From assembly GCA_002077045.2 (NCBI GenBank), contig KZ111153.1, positions 624,860 through 688,859 of the forward strand: DNA of 64,000 bases, in the 5' to 3' direction. Within the stretch, counting starts at the first letter, position 1. Every line of letters begins with the position of its first letter. A program made the translations under genes and the position numbers. The notes under the pieces were generated by a model. It saw only the letters and a program-made list of their open reading frames with translations. It searched no databases and was not told where the DNA came from. This document shows positions 35,290 through 46,764 of the stretch, one piece after another. The stretch is from Rachicladosporium sp. CCFEE 5018 (Eukaryota; Ascomycota; Dothideomycetes; Cladosporiales; Cladosporiaceae).

Positions 35290-37536
35290 ATTGACCTTAG
35301 CCTGGTGGCGCATCAAGTCGTCAAAGCTCCATGTACTAACACCCTCCTGTAGGTGCATCGGAAATGGCTTGCTCATGCCCTTCAAGAAGCGCTTCGCTGC
35401 GGCCACACTCTGATCGACGCTCATGTTTGCATCTGCCTCACTGAGTGCACTGCCAATCCACTTTGGCAGCTGTTGTCGCTTCTTTGCGAAGCGCTTGTCT
35501 GCCATCACCATGATCCCGTAGTCGTCCTTCCCACGCAAGACTCGACCCAAGCACTGCGCGCAATGTCGCATTGCATCGAAGGACAGAAAGTCGTTCTCCC
35601 GGATCCGATATGTCTCGCGCAGGAACTCTAATCGAGCTTTCAATATACGCGACTCGGTATACTGGAAGGGCACACCGATGCACAGCACGGTGCGGCCGTA
35701 GTGGTGGTCAAAATCGATACCCTCACTTACCTTACCGCGAGCGACACAGAGCAGTACAGCTCCTCGCCCATTGCTGCAGGCTGTGCGGTAGGTTTCCAAT
35801 GCCAAAGATGTCTCTTGGCTGTCAGGCGTCTCGACCAGGATGAGCTTACTCTTCCAGACTTGATCTAGGATGCCCATACCTTGCCACATCGATATGATGC
35901 TCTCCATATACAAATACGACGGGAAGAACACGACCATGCCATCAGGCGTCAGCTTTGAAAACTCAATGAGCAGGTTGCCATAATTACGGACGTTCGATGG
36001 GTCGTTACGTGTCTGGAACCCAGACGAGATTGATCCCTGATCCGAGCCGCGGGTGACGATCATCGGTAGAAATGATCGCCTTGCCAGGGTCATAGCATAT
36101 GACTCTTGCACAACGCAAGTGAAGCCCAGCATCTTCGGATACATCTCTAGAGGCGAGATTGTTCCGGACGTGATGATGACAGAGCTGAAGCGGTCGAAGA
36201 CTGGCTTGATGGCGATCGCAGCATCGAGGCAGGTGAAGTGCAGAATCGGGTTCGGGACTGTAGCTGTCTCCGATTCGTATGGCTCGAGGATGAGCAGGAA
36301 GCCAGTGTCGTAAGTAGCAACCAGTGTGGCGAAGCTCGCAACCTCTTGCAGAGGCTGGTAATCCTCGATATTCGACAGCTCCAGTGTGCGCACGAGAGAA
36401 GTCAGACGCTCTGCGCAGAACCTCAATGGCTTCTTCTCGATAAACGTGAGCTCTTTCAAATGCTGCAAGAATGAAGGTGGTGTCTCGGAGATGACATGTA
36501 GTACTTTCATTCTCGTCTTGAGATACTCAATGAACCGCTTCAGGAAGGCTGTGAAGTGTTCTGCTCGCCGTATGTTTCCAGGTACTGCTTCTTTCAGCAA
36601 ATCGTCTGGTAGTGCTGGGTTCGACATGAAAGCACCCTCATCTCGAGCCTCGTCGGCTTCTCGCAAGCCCTCCACGAGCTTTGAGTACTCGTTTTGTAGC
36701 TTTTCGGCATCAGTGTCTTTCATCTCGGAGATCTTGCGCTCTAAGTTCGAAGCTCCTCTTGCTGCCTTGCGGAGCGAATCTTCTGTGAGATCGATGCTCA
36801 AAGACTCGATGCAGACGTTGTCAATGTTGTGAGCTTCGTCGAAGACTACTATACAGTCCTTTGATAATTCCTTTGATACACGCTCGGCGATCTTAGGGTC
36901 CAACAGGTAGTGATATGAGTAGATGATGACATTGCAGAACGACATCATTCGTCTTGCAGTGAAGTACGGGCACTGCTTGTTCTGCTCACCATATCGGAGC
37001 ATACCATCCAGTGTCCACACACCAGGTGGTATGAGGTTATGAGGTTCGAGAAGATCCAGATTGTCATGGTAGACACAAAGATCGACATCTTCGCCGCGCT
37101 CCTTCTTCTCCTTCACGAAGCCAGCGGTTAGACTTCGACATCTTGCGTCGACGACTGATCCACTCTTCTCGCGTTTGACTGACGGATGCAAGCAGAGGTT
37201 CTTTCGGCTTGTCAAGCCTAACCCACGAAAGTCCTCGACCTCGCCTAGCTGATCTGCCCGGTACTTCATCAACGCCTTCAGCTCAGCAAGTGCCTTCTCA
37301 ATCTCAGACATCGTACGTGAGCAGTAGATGAGCTTTCGATGCTCGGGGTAGAACTGCTGGTATGCCACGATGAGTGACAGGAGAGAGACCGTTTTGCCAG
37401 TCCCTGAAGGCATCTCCAAGACGCAGTGGCCTCCTGCATCAAGGGTGCGCTTGAGGTCGCACATGTAGGCATATTGCTCAGGGTAGATTCTGGGGTAAGG
37501 GAAGAGAACCGGGAGGTCCTCAATGAAGAACTTCAT
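35290..37536 (-). CDS. RAD3: RAD3/XPD, TFIIH 5'-3' DNA helicase (3' end lost in gap)
   Basis: 749 codons from a complete N-terminus (MKFFIEDLPVLFPYPRIYPEQ) to the gap. Features: Walker A MPSGTGKTVS; YCSRTMSEIEKA; four iron-sulphur cysteines in NLCLHP, DARCRSL, DLCVYH and QCPYFTAR; DEAH box VFDEAHNID. The motif V region is GKVSEGIDFDHHYGRTV and motif VI is QCLGRVLRGKDDYG. The protein is a core TFIIH subunit acting in nucleotide excision repair and transcription initiation. Judged against yeast and human proteins, only the last few tens of residues are missing. It is divergent from LTN1 with about 510 bp between starts. No introns in the visible part. Confidence 0.96.
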
Positions 37537-38050
37537 CCTGCCTCACCTCTCGAGTTCTCGTCACCTTTGAAGTGCGTATGTCGAAGAAGTCTCCATCAGT
37601 GGAATCAAGGCGATACACTGTATGTCCAGGTGAAGTCCGCCGGCGTCACCTTGGAGGGTCAACCGACTCGAGCGTAGCCGGTCTTGATGAGCTCGTGAGT
37701 AGCACGATCAAGTCTTAGTGCAAATATATATTGCCACTGGACACGCGATTGAGTCACGACTTCACGTGCTTTAGCGAGCTCATCTCACAGTTCAGGCGGA
37801 CCACTCCACCACTAAATGAGGTGAGAGTTTCGCTAATCTGAGACCGTATCGATCTCGGCTACGTCACGTCACTGTTGTCTCATTTGGCAACGCAAAATCG
37901 CGAAATGCATAATTCTTGCGTGCAGGTACCTTAGACACGAATACGTACCTCTTGACTATGGCAGGCATTTGAACGGCAAAATTGGATCGCGAGACTCCTC
38001 CCACAATCTGGGCCGCGACATCCTACCCTCCAACAGCCGACACCGCTACG
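37537..38050. promoter_or_regulatory. Divergent promoter RAD3 / LTN1
   Basis: 514 bp between two start codons pointing apart. It includes an AT-rich AAATATATATT near 37723. No gene seen. Confidence 0.5.
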
Positions 38051-41000
38051 ATGAGCAAGAAGTTCAAATCGCAAGCCAGCAGCGCTCGACTTGGGAACGG
38101 GCTCAGTGGATTTGGATCTACAGCCTTCGGTTCCTCAGCCCGGCCTTCGACATTATCCTACATCCAGGAGCCGTTGGACTACAGTGGGATATCGGACGCG
38201 AATGTAGTAGTCACGCTCAAAAGCCTGAGCAAAAGAGATGCTACAACGAAAGGCAAGGCGCTTGAGGATCTCCAAGCGCATGTGGAGGCCGCTCAGTCCG
38301 AGCCAGACGACAGCCTGCTCGAAGTCTGGGCACAGCTGTATCCTCGTCTGTCCATCGATTCCTCTCGACGGGTGCGGCAGCTCGCACACGGTCTGAATGG
38401 ACGAATTTGTGCGCGGAGTGGGAAAAGAGTGGCAAAGCACTTGTCAAGCATTGCGGGTCCATGGCTGGCAGGCACATATGACAGCGACCGGGCGGCAGCT
38501 AAAGCTGCGCAGGAGGCGTTTGCTTTGGTGTTCCCTACAGCTGAGAAGGCGCAAGGCGTGCGAAGGACATTTCAGCAGTCGATTTTGGACTATTGCACTC
38601 AGGCGGTATTGCATGAGTCTGTAAAGACCCTAAGCGATGAACGTGCCGTGAGCAAAGATGATGCCGAGGCGACATATGCCCGTGTAGTTGCTACCAGCCT
38701 TGCGCTCGTAGGCGTGCTCCTCGAAACCTTGCCTTCCGCAGACGTCGCTCGCTGCGAAGCAGCTTACGATGACCTACTACAGTCAATCATATGGGCGTAT
38801 GCTACTCATGCGGACAGCAGTGTTCGGAGACACATGCATAGACTCGTACGGCAATACTTGCGAAGTCAGCCCAAGGCTATCGAGCGACAGCTCAAAGATG
38901 TAAGCACTGCGTATCTATGCAAAGGCTTACCTTCCGATCAGTTTGGCACATCTCTAGACTTCATGCGAACAGTCGAAGCGCTCACACTTGTGTACCCTAT
39001 CATCTGGACAGAGCATTACAGTGGGAAGAAACCTGCGATCTCACGGCTGCGGACCTGCCTCAAGAAGGGCTCACAATCTGGCGTGGCAGAATTCTGGCCA
39101 GCGGTGGGCACTCTTATTCGTACTCTACCTGCCGAAGTGCTTCCCACTTCCTTCGACGACATTGCCGATTTGCTACTGGCCGTGCGAGAAGGTGTCACAC
39201 GAAAGGAAGAGAAATTCAATTCGGCGCACTCGTGGCAAGCATATGCGGAGGTGACATCGACATTATCGGATTCATTGCCAGAGGATGCGCAGGATCAGTT
39301 GGTCGAAAAGCGAGTATTGCCGATTGTACGTCAGTATCTCTATCCAGCCCAGGAGACTGCGGATTGGGCCATTTCGGGCGCTAGATCGTCGATTGTAGTT
39401 GCAAGACTGATCAAGATACGGCACGTGCCAGTGGTTCTTGAGCGCGAGTTGGAAAATCTAGCAGATCAGCTCATAGAACAAGTCAAGCTGTCGCAGCCCG
39501 AGCAGTCGCGAGACTTCGAGAAGTCACAGCGAGAGATTTCCGCCACCGGCGAAAGATGGGCTGCACTTATGCGAGACCTGGGAGAAGACAACATCGGTCT
39601 TCCTGATAGCTTCATGGTCGCGGTCACATCCCAAGAGTCCAGAGTATTGAGGGAGAGCTTACGCCTGCTAACGGCGCGACAGGGCAAGCCCTATGGAGCA
39701 GCAGCCGTTGTAGACGCGCTTCTGCGTGAGTCGGGTGCACGTCTGAAGAGTGATCTGGGAGTTCGCGAGACATTGGAGAGTTTTGCCACCAATGATCTGG
39801 CTAAGCTGATGCACTCGCCGTCTCAGCTGCAGCTGATCAGATGCTTGTACGCAATCAGTGACAGTTCTTCATTCCGGTCTGCGTTTGCGATGGTCATTGA
39901 TGGCCTAATTGATCCGGAGGCCAGCTCAGCTGACAAAGAGAAGCTGCTTCGTGGACTGTTTACACGACATACTCCAAAGAGTGTCATCCCTGCCACTCTA
40001 GAGTCTCGACAGCTACAGACACTCATCGTATCACTGGCATCTGCTGACGATGCAGGTGTAGTGCCATGCCCCGTACTGCTTGCAGAGCTTCTGCCATTCG
40101 ATGTTGTCTCTCCGAAGACAATTAGCAGTATTCTGGACAACTTGAGCGCCCGTCTAGCACAGGAAGTGGGCGCCACGGACGCACTCAAGTCTCTGACTTA
40201 CTTAGCATCGCGATCGCCGAGTACCATGGCGCAATATCTGACTGACACGTCTTCCAGAGGCAGCGATCTGATTTCGGGTGCTGTTCGATTGGAGCAAGCA
40301 CAAGATGACCAAATCGCGGAGCTAGCTACAAAACTCAGTGAGAAACTTACTCTGAGCGGCGAAAGCAATGGGACGCTTGACAAGTCTGCACTCATCAAAC
40401 AGAACCTCGAGACTGTCTCAGAGTCTTCGCTACCAATGGCAACACTCATGAGCTTCATGCAGCAGCAGCCCTTTGACAAGGATGAGAGCTGGGAAGCCAC
40501 TGTACAAGCACTACCGAGTCTTGACACATGGGATCAGTCCCTGAATTCGATAATGACAGTGCCAGTCCCTTCCCTTGCGATTCTCAGTCCCCACGGAGAC
40601 GCCATTAGCCTGGTCGCCGATGGACACCACAGTAAAACTGTGCAGCTCGACGGAGAAGGCTTGTCACAGGCGATGCGTATCGCGGTGTATATAATCAACG
40701 TACTTCGCTCCGACGATGGGAGGATGCGCATGATAAGTCACGGTGATTTGGCACTTGAATGGCTGAGAAGGATCATTACAAATTTGTCGATTACAGCGAC
40801 AGTAGCAGAAGAGAATCTTAGCATCCCGGGCACGAACCGAATGTGGGCTTCTAGCCCGGAAAGCGACCGTGAGGCGCTCGATCTCGTTGTTGAAGCGCGC
40901 AAGTTGACTCAAGCGCTCTGCAACGCACCGTCACTACGGACCTGGCTCCTGCGAGAGGCACTAGATTCTCAAGCGGACGGCACCGGAACCTCCAACTCGC

Positions 41001-42937
41001 CACAGGCATACTACACGTCCCTTGCGTTTGGCACATTAGTTTCAGACCTGTTCGAAGTATCCGGCAATGATGCAGAGACAGTAAAGCGCTGTGAGGAGGT
41101 GATAAGGCACCTTCGGAAGAGCGAAGACATCTTTGCGTTACTGTCTCGCATCCAAGGCTTCGCACTGCCGTTGGCTGGCAGCCAATACATGAATCGACTC
41201 TGCAACGAGCTTGTGGCCGATCTCACAGGTCTAGATCCAGAGACCGCTGAGCCGGCGGTCTTCCGTGGTCTAGTCACCCTGAACGCAGTGCTCCGCACAC
41301 AGGAGGACATGGCCGAGTGCATTGCAAAGCAGCGTTTGATCTTCCTCGTTAAGCACGTGGTAGCATGGCTGCAGGGCTCTGGCTCCGAGATAGTCATTAC
41401 CGAGACTGCAAAGTTGCTTCCAAGTCTACTACCGGCTATGAAAGACATGTATGGCGAGCACTGGACACAAATACTCGAGGCACTCGAAGCGATCTGGTCG
41501 AATTTGCAAGCAGGGGAGCTGACAGAGACATCCGTACCCATACTACATGCAACTCTCAAGCTACTTGGCACCTTGCGCGGCTTAGCTACCGAGGATGAAG
41601 CGAACGAAGATCTCTGCGATGCACTCAAGGCTCACGATGGTAAGATCTTCTCCAGCTTGCTTGCCCTTCTAGTGTCGAGCAGTCAAGTCCCCGATCACGC
41701 ACATCAGCCCCGGCGACTGGTCAACGAGCTTCTTGCACGGCAACTCTCCAAATGCAAGTCAAAGACAATGGACGATGTTCACGATCTGTATGCCTTGCTC
41801 GGCTCAAAGTCACGGGCTGTGCAAGGCGCAGCTTTCGAGCTTCTGCACGCAAGCATACCTGTCGCGCAGGAACAAATCTCCATCGACGCGGCTATCGAGA
41901 GCAAGACAGCGAGTCTACCGGATGAGTTGCTGTCCCTGATTCTGGAGATTCCATCGTTAGACCTTATGGAAGACAGCGATGACAGTGATCTTCCGCAAGA
42001 GCTACAGAGCTACCTCTTCAGCTGGCGGCTTCTGTTCGATCACTTCGACGGCTCAAGCTACAAAGTCAAGAGTGACTACATCGAGCAGCTGAAGGATGGT
42101 GCATACCTTCCTGGACTGTTGGACATGGCTTTGGAATATCTGGGTCACACGAGGGGTAAGCCTGTGGATGTTGCACGCTTCGACATTGCGAATTACCAGT
42201 CCGGCCTGCAAGACAAGCCTGCAGTAGACCTTCAGTGGCTACTCACGCATCTTTTCTACCTATCCCTACTGCACTTGCCTAGCCTCACGAAGTCTTACTA
42301 CCTTGACGTCCGATCACGTCAGACTTCACAAGCAGTCGAAACCTGGACAGCGAAGTTCATCAGCCCGCCGATAATTACGACGAGCTTACAAGCTGTCGCC
42401 GACTGGAGCGAGAAGAGCGTCAAGGAAGACGCGGAATACGAGAAGATGGCCGTCAAGGTCGGCATGCGCAGTCGTGAGATAAGCGTCTCGTACGTGGTCG
42501 ACGAGCAGACGATGGCCATCAAGATCGTGCTTCCCGAAGCATATCCTCTAGCCAGCGCCCAGGTCGTCGGTGTCAGCCGCGTCGCAGTCAAAGAAGAGAA
42601 GTGGCAGAGCTGGCTTCGCAGCTGTCAGGGCGTCATCACCTTCTCGGTACGTTACTTCCTCTCCCTTCCCGTCAGCATTCCATCCCACTGACTCACCTCA
42701 CAGAACGGCTCCATCATCGACGGCCTCTCAGCCTGGCGCAAGAACGTTACTGGCGCTCTCAAAGGCCAGACTGAGTGCGCTATCTGCTACTCCATCATTT
42801 CAGGCGATAAGCAGCTACCCACGAAACGCTGTCCGACGTGCAAGAACTTGTTCCATGCGAGCTGTTTGTACAAATGGTTCAAGACGAGCAATGCGAGTAC
42901 TTGTCCGTTGTGTAGGGAGGCGTTCAACTTCAATTGA
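38051..42937 (+). CDS. LTN1: Listerin E3 ubiquitin ligase (LTN1/RKR1), ribosome quality control
   Basis: Exons 38051-42646 and 42704-42937 with a 57-bp intron (GTACGT/CTCACAG) give 4830 nt, 1609 aa, the size of fungal listerins. The start ATG (MSKKFKSQASSARLGNGLSGFGS) matches the family N-terminus, followed by SYIQEPLDYSGISDANVVV. The middle is a long HEAT/ARM-like helical solenoid. The second exon encodes the catalytic RING variant: CAICYSII, then CPTCKNLFHASCLYKWFKTS, then CPLCREAFNFN at the extreme C-terminus. Ltn1 ubiquitinates nascent chains stalled on 60S subunits. All zinc ligands are present. Confidence 0.96.
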
Positions 42938-43595
42938 GTGGTTGGGCGGTGCTTCACTGACGAGGAGAAAGTCCATGCTGTTCACGCGAGAGCATAGAAG
43001 AAATAGTACGCAACGACAAGAGAGCCATGGGTGCTTCGAGTGGAGCTGGCACGCGAAGATTCGGGCAGACAATTGGGTGTAGCTTATTGTGCAAAGCAGC
43101 CACCGACTCCGGCTACGAGGCACGATAGATATGTACATAAACACAGACTTCACTAATCTCATGTGGCCTGAACTTGTACCTGACTAGTGGTTTCCGGCAC
43201 CGTTTGCTCAACGACAAGTCATGCATACTTCAAGGACAAGATGGGTAGACATAGTACCAGATAGGCAAGCACCTGGTGAGACACGTAAACGGACGAAATC
43301 GTCAATGCTGGGGTCAATCTTTCCTTGTAGTTTCTCGTCAACCCTCCCCCTCGCCATCATGCAGTAGTAACCAGTAGCTCGCAGAACCGAAGCGCACCAA
43401 TCCCTCGCGAGATCCATATCACTCCACCCCGCTCCCCACCCATCATGCCTCCATATCACTGCTGCAGCAAAGTCGCCATTGCCGTCGTCATCATCACCCC
43501 AGCACCCATAGACTTCCTCTCTAGAACAACCGAGCAAGAAGCCTCCATCCGTGATTGCAGTTTCGACAATAGCTCTAGACGTTCAGGTAGCCGTT
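42938..43595. other. Convergent intergenic region
   Basis: About 660 bp between LTN1 and the cold-shock gene. A minus-strand frame (43537-43208) with an acidic GDDDDGNGD run is open but has no recognised family. It lies in the presumed 3' flank of the cold-shock gene; not called. Confidence 0.4.
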
Positions 43596-43927
43596 CTACT
43601 GCTGCCCCTCGAGCCTGACCTTGTCGGCCTGCATGCCCTTCTGGCCCTCGACGGCCTCGAAGGTGACGCGCTGGCCTTCCTGGAGGGTCTTGTAGCCTTG
43701 GACCTGTGAGTGGGGTTGTTAGTGGTGTGCTTTGCGAGGTGCGGTGGGTAAAGGTGGCAATGAAGGGAGGGCAGGAAGTTGGTAGTAGTGACGGGGAAGG
43801 AGAGAAGGCTTACCTCGATGGCGCGGAAGTGCACGAACAGATCAGCGCCGTTCTCAGGGCTGATGAAGCCGAAGCCCTTGGTCTCGTTGAACCACTTGAC
43901 AGTGCCAGATTGACGCTCGCCGGACAT
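43596..43927 (-). CDS. Bacterial-type cold-shock domain protein with one intron
   Basis: Exons 43927-43814 and 43703-43596 with a 110-bp intron (GTAAGC/CTCACAG) give 222 nt, 73 aa. The whole protein is one cold-shock domain of CspA size: GTVKWFNETKGFGFIS (RNP1 KGFGFI), DLFVHF (RNP2), then VTFEAVEGQKGMQADKV. It binds single-stranded RNA or DNA as a chaperone. Stand-alone Csp-size proteins are typical of bacteria and patchy in fungi, so ancient transfer is possible. The intron and fungal codon use show it is now a normal nuclear gene. Splicing keeps frame (38 plus 36 codons). Confidence 0.92.
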
Positions 43928-44610
43928 GATTGCTGTTGTTATTGGTGGGGGTAGGTTTGAGTGAGTGTGGTGTTGGTGATTGAAGTGGAGGAGTCGCGGG
44001 TTGATATTGCAATTAGTCTTGCAAAAGTTTTGTTTGTTGGGGGTGAGTGAGGACAAGTGCAAATGAAACATGCAAACTTAGACTTCTCTTCAACGGAACG
44101 ACCGCGCCTGCTGGCTCTTTCCTTCACAAAATTCCAGAATTGCCCCGCTATTGGCAGGTGCGAACAACCGGAGCTGGCTCCATTCAGGTGCAGCAAAAGT
44201 GAAGAATGGGACGATCGATCATGACGCGTTGGTGGACTTCCCGTCGTGGCACCTCGATGAGCCGCGCGCACGTGACCACAACCCATTTGAGAGTGATGTT
44301 AAACTCAATATACATACCATGGTCGATACACACTATTGAGACATTCCATTGAGCCATGTACTTTTCTCCAGCGTAATGCAAGAGCAGTAGCCATAGTCGC
44401 ATGCAGCCGAGCAATGCGCCTTTGTCCGCTGCGAAAGCAAGTAAAAGCAAGCCAGTACCCGTCCTTCCCTCCAGCGCTTGGTCTAGAAGGTAGGGTCCGG
44501 CAACGAGAATAGTACACGCAACCGTCAAGCAAGCAATCTCGATATTCACACACCGCAGCACTCTCATCTCGTCACCGGCTTCCTCACGTGTCTCGCGTCA
44601 TCGTCACCCT
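43928..44610. other. Intergenic between FKBP and cold-shock genes
   Basis: About 680 bp holding the cold-shock gene promoter and the FKBP 3' flank. A hydrophobic minus-strand frame (44567-44184) lies just after the FKBP stop and is judged chance. No other gene. Confidence 0.45.
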
Positions 44611-46166
44611 CTATTTCCCCTTGTTGATCTCCATCAGCTTCAAGTCGAAGATGAGCGTGGCGTTGGGAGGGATGTCCTTGCCAGCGCCCTTGCTGCCGTA
44701 CGCCAGATGGGCGGGCACAGTGATGCGACGCTCGCCGCCAACGCTCATGCCGGCCACACCGATGTCCCAGCCGCCAATGACCTCGCCAGAACCGAGCTTG
44801 AAGCCGAATGGCTTGCCCTTCTTATTGCTGTCGAAGACCTTATTGTCCTTCTGCAGCTTGCCGATGTAGCGCATGCCGATACGGTCGCCCTTCTTAGCGG
44901 CTGGACCGGTACCGATCTTCTTATCATCGATGGTGACACCCTGGACTGTTTTGATACCGGTAGAGGTCTTGGCCTTACTGTCGGGCGTTTTGGAGGGAGT
45001 AGGACCCTGCTCGAGCTCCTTGGCAAACTGAACGGACTTCTTGTCGGCACCGTTTGCGGAAGATGGAGCATCCTGTGCGCCTGCTGCGGCAGCGGTGCCG
45101 TCGTTCTTCTTGAGCTTCTTCTGCTGCTTCTTGCTGAGCTTGGCGTCACCGTTGGTAAGTGGCTCAGCCTTGGACTCGGTAATCATCGCATCAAGGCTGG
45201 GCGCAGCCTCCTCCTCAGCAGCGCGCTTGTTCTTGCCCTTCTTCGCATCAGCCTTCTTGGGTGCCTCAACGAGCTTTGGGGCCTCCTCCTCGAGGAGCTC
45301 AGTGATGCGTGGGTCCTCCATGTCATCGAGCTCATCTTCCTCGTTGTCGTAGTCAAGCTCATCCTCATCGGGCGACAGGTCGTATTCCTGCTCGTCGTCA
45401 TCGCTGTCGTACTCTTCATCGTGATCGTGCTGCTCTACAGGCTCGACGTAGTTGCCAGTGAGGTAGATGGTGTGTGTGCCGGACACCTTGAACCAGACGC
45501 GCTCGTTCTCGCCGATGGTGAGGTTAAGGGTTTGCTGGTATTGCTGGAAGGATATTAGCTTGAGATCATGCAAGAATCCAGCATACCGCGTACCTTGGTC
45601 GGGTCGAGAGTGCAGATGACAAACTCCTCGATCTCGGCTCCCTCCATGTCCTCGTCGTCCGACTCCTCATTAGAGTCCTCGTCGCTGGCAGGCTGCTTGC
45701 CCAATGCCTTAGCAGACTTGGACTTGACACCGTTCGTCTTCGCCTCGTCAACGTCCATCGCGTCCTGCTCTAGCAACTTCTTGATGGCAGCAGTGGCAGC
45801 GGCCTTGCGAGCAGCCTTGGACTTGGTGGGATCGCTAGGACCGCCGTTGACAGCCTCGTCATCCTCGTCGTCATCCTCTCCATCACTGCTGTCTTCAGCG
45901 AGCATGCGCTCCATTTCGTCGGCATCGAAATCCTCATCATCCTCGGAATCGTCCTCGTCGTCCTCCGAATCCCCGAAGATCAGAGGCTGGCGGATGATTT
46001 TGAGAGTCGAGCGGGGATGCGCGACCTCCTCGCCCTCAGGCGCAGCACTAGGGTCGATCGCGGCCATAGTGATGTTGAAGGCGGAGGGAATGTCGGAGCG
46101 GGCAGAGATGGCGACATCGCCTGCGGGCACCTCGAGACCATAGACAGCCATGGGAAGAAGCGCCAT
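44611..46166 (-). CDS. FPR4: Nucleolar FK506-binding prolyl isomerase (FPR3/FPR4)
   Basis: Exons 46166-45594 and 45543-44611 with a 50-bp intron (GTACGC/CTTCCAG) give 1506 nt, 501 aa. Order of parts: an N-terminal nucleoplasmin-like domain (MAVYGLEVPAGD...IPSAFNITMAAIDP) and several long Asp/Glu tracts. Then come Lys-rich stretches (KKQQKKLKK) and a C-terminal FKBP domain (about 395-501). The FKBP domain contains GDRIGMRYIGKL, FKLGSGEVIGGWDIGVAGM, RITVPAHLAYG and PPNATLIFDLKL. Active-site aromatics and the Ala-Tyr-Gly loop are present. Yeast Fpr3/Fpr4 act as histone chaperones and prolyl isomerases in nucleolus and nucleus. The start could also be the Met five codons on. Confidence 0.94.
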
Positions 46167-46764
46167 TGTGTAGTGTTGTAGTATGTGGTTTCGTAGTGAT
46201 ATGTGCTAACGAATGTGTTGTGCTTGCACTGCGCGGGAAGTATTGGGTCTCCGACAAATTTTGAGAAATCGAGCTCCAGGATATGAACTTTTCGAGCTGA
46301 GCGGGAGCGGCCCGCCGAGAGGTAACCTAGAGGCATGCATGACAAAAGTGCTGGAATACGCGGCAAGAATCATCGCCCTCACTGACATCGCGGTCGGGTA
46401 TGTGTTGTCACAGTGCAGCGTGTGGTAGCCTCTGCTTGTCGTTCTCGCATAACACTGAAGAGATTCACGCCTCAACATCTATGCTGCAGTCCCTGCACTC
46501 ACTGCGTGTACTCCGCTTCTTTTGTCCCCCGCTTGCGATCTCGAACGTGACGTCGCGTGTGCTTGGTGAGGTGGCAGGCAGCACGAACAAAGGGCATAGA
46601 TACAAGTTACTGTTGGCATGATTGTATGTGAGACTGCCTCATATCCAAAGAATCGATGATCGTCGTGCTCGCGTAGTATCGTCGAGTTTGATGCGAGAGC
46701 AGCGCGAGGGCACGCGCGACAAGACTCCACCACGTCCTCAACATGACCCTTGCAGCCCGCCACT
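46167..46764. promoter_or_regulatory. Divergent promoter FPR4 / REV1
   Basis: About 600 bp between two start codons pointing apart. No open frame with recognisable content. Confidence 0.5.

Noticed and set aside
34639..37536. A single helicase-dioxygenase fusion protein
   Set aside because: The join is exactly a 100-N placeholder; each half is an incomplete member of a different family.
43208..43537. 109-codon minus-strand frame with an acidic run and protein-like composition
   Set aside because: Start is not ATG, no splice partner found, and it lies in the 3' flank of the cold-shock gene. Kept only as a note.
44184..44567. Hydrophobic 127-codon minus-strand frame with an ATG start
   Set aside because: Lies 44 bp after the FPR4 stop on the same strand, most likely in its 3' untranslated region; no homology recognised.
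44707..45558. 283-codon plus-strand frame opposite FPR4, very rich in Leu and Val
   Set aside because: The hydrophobic look is the complement of Asp/Glu/Lys codons in FPR4; shadow, not a membrane protein.
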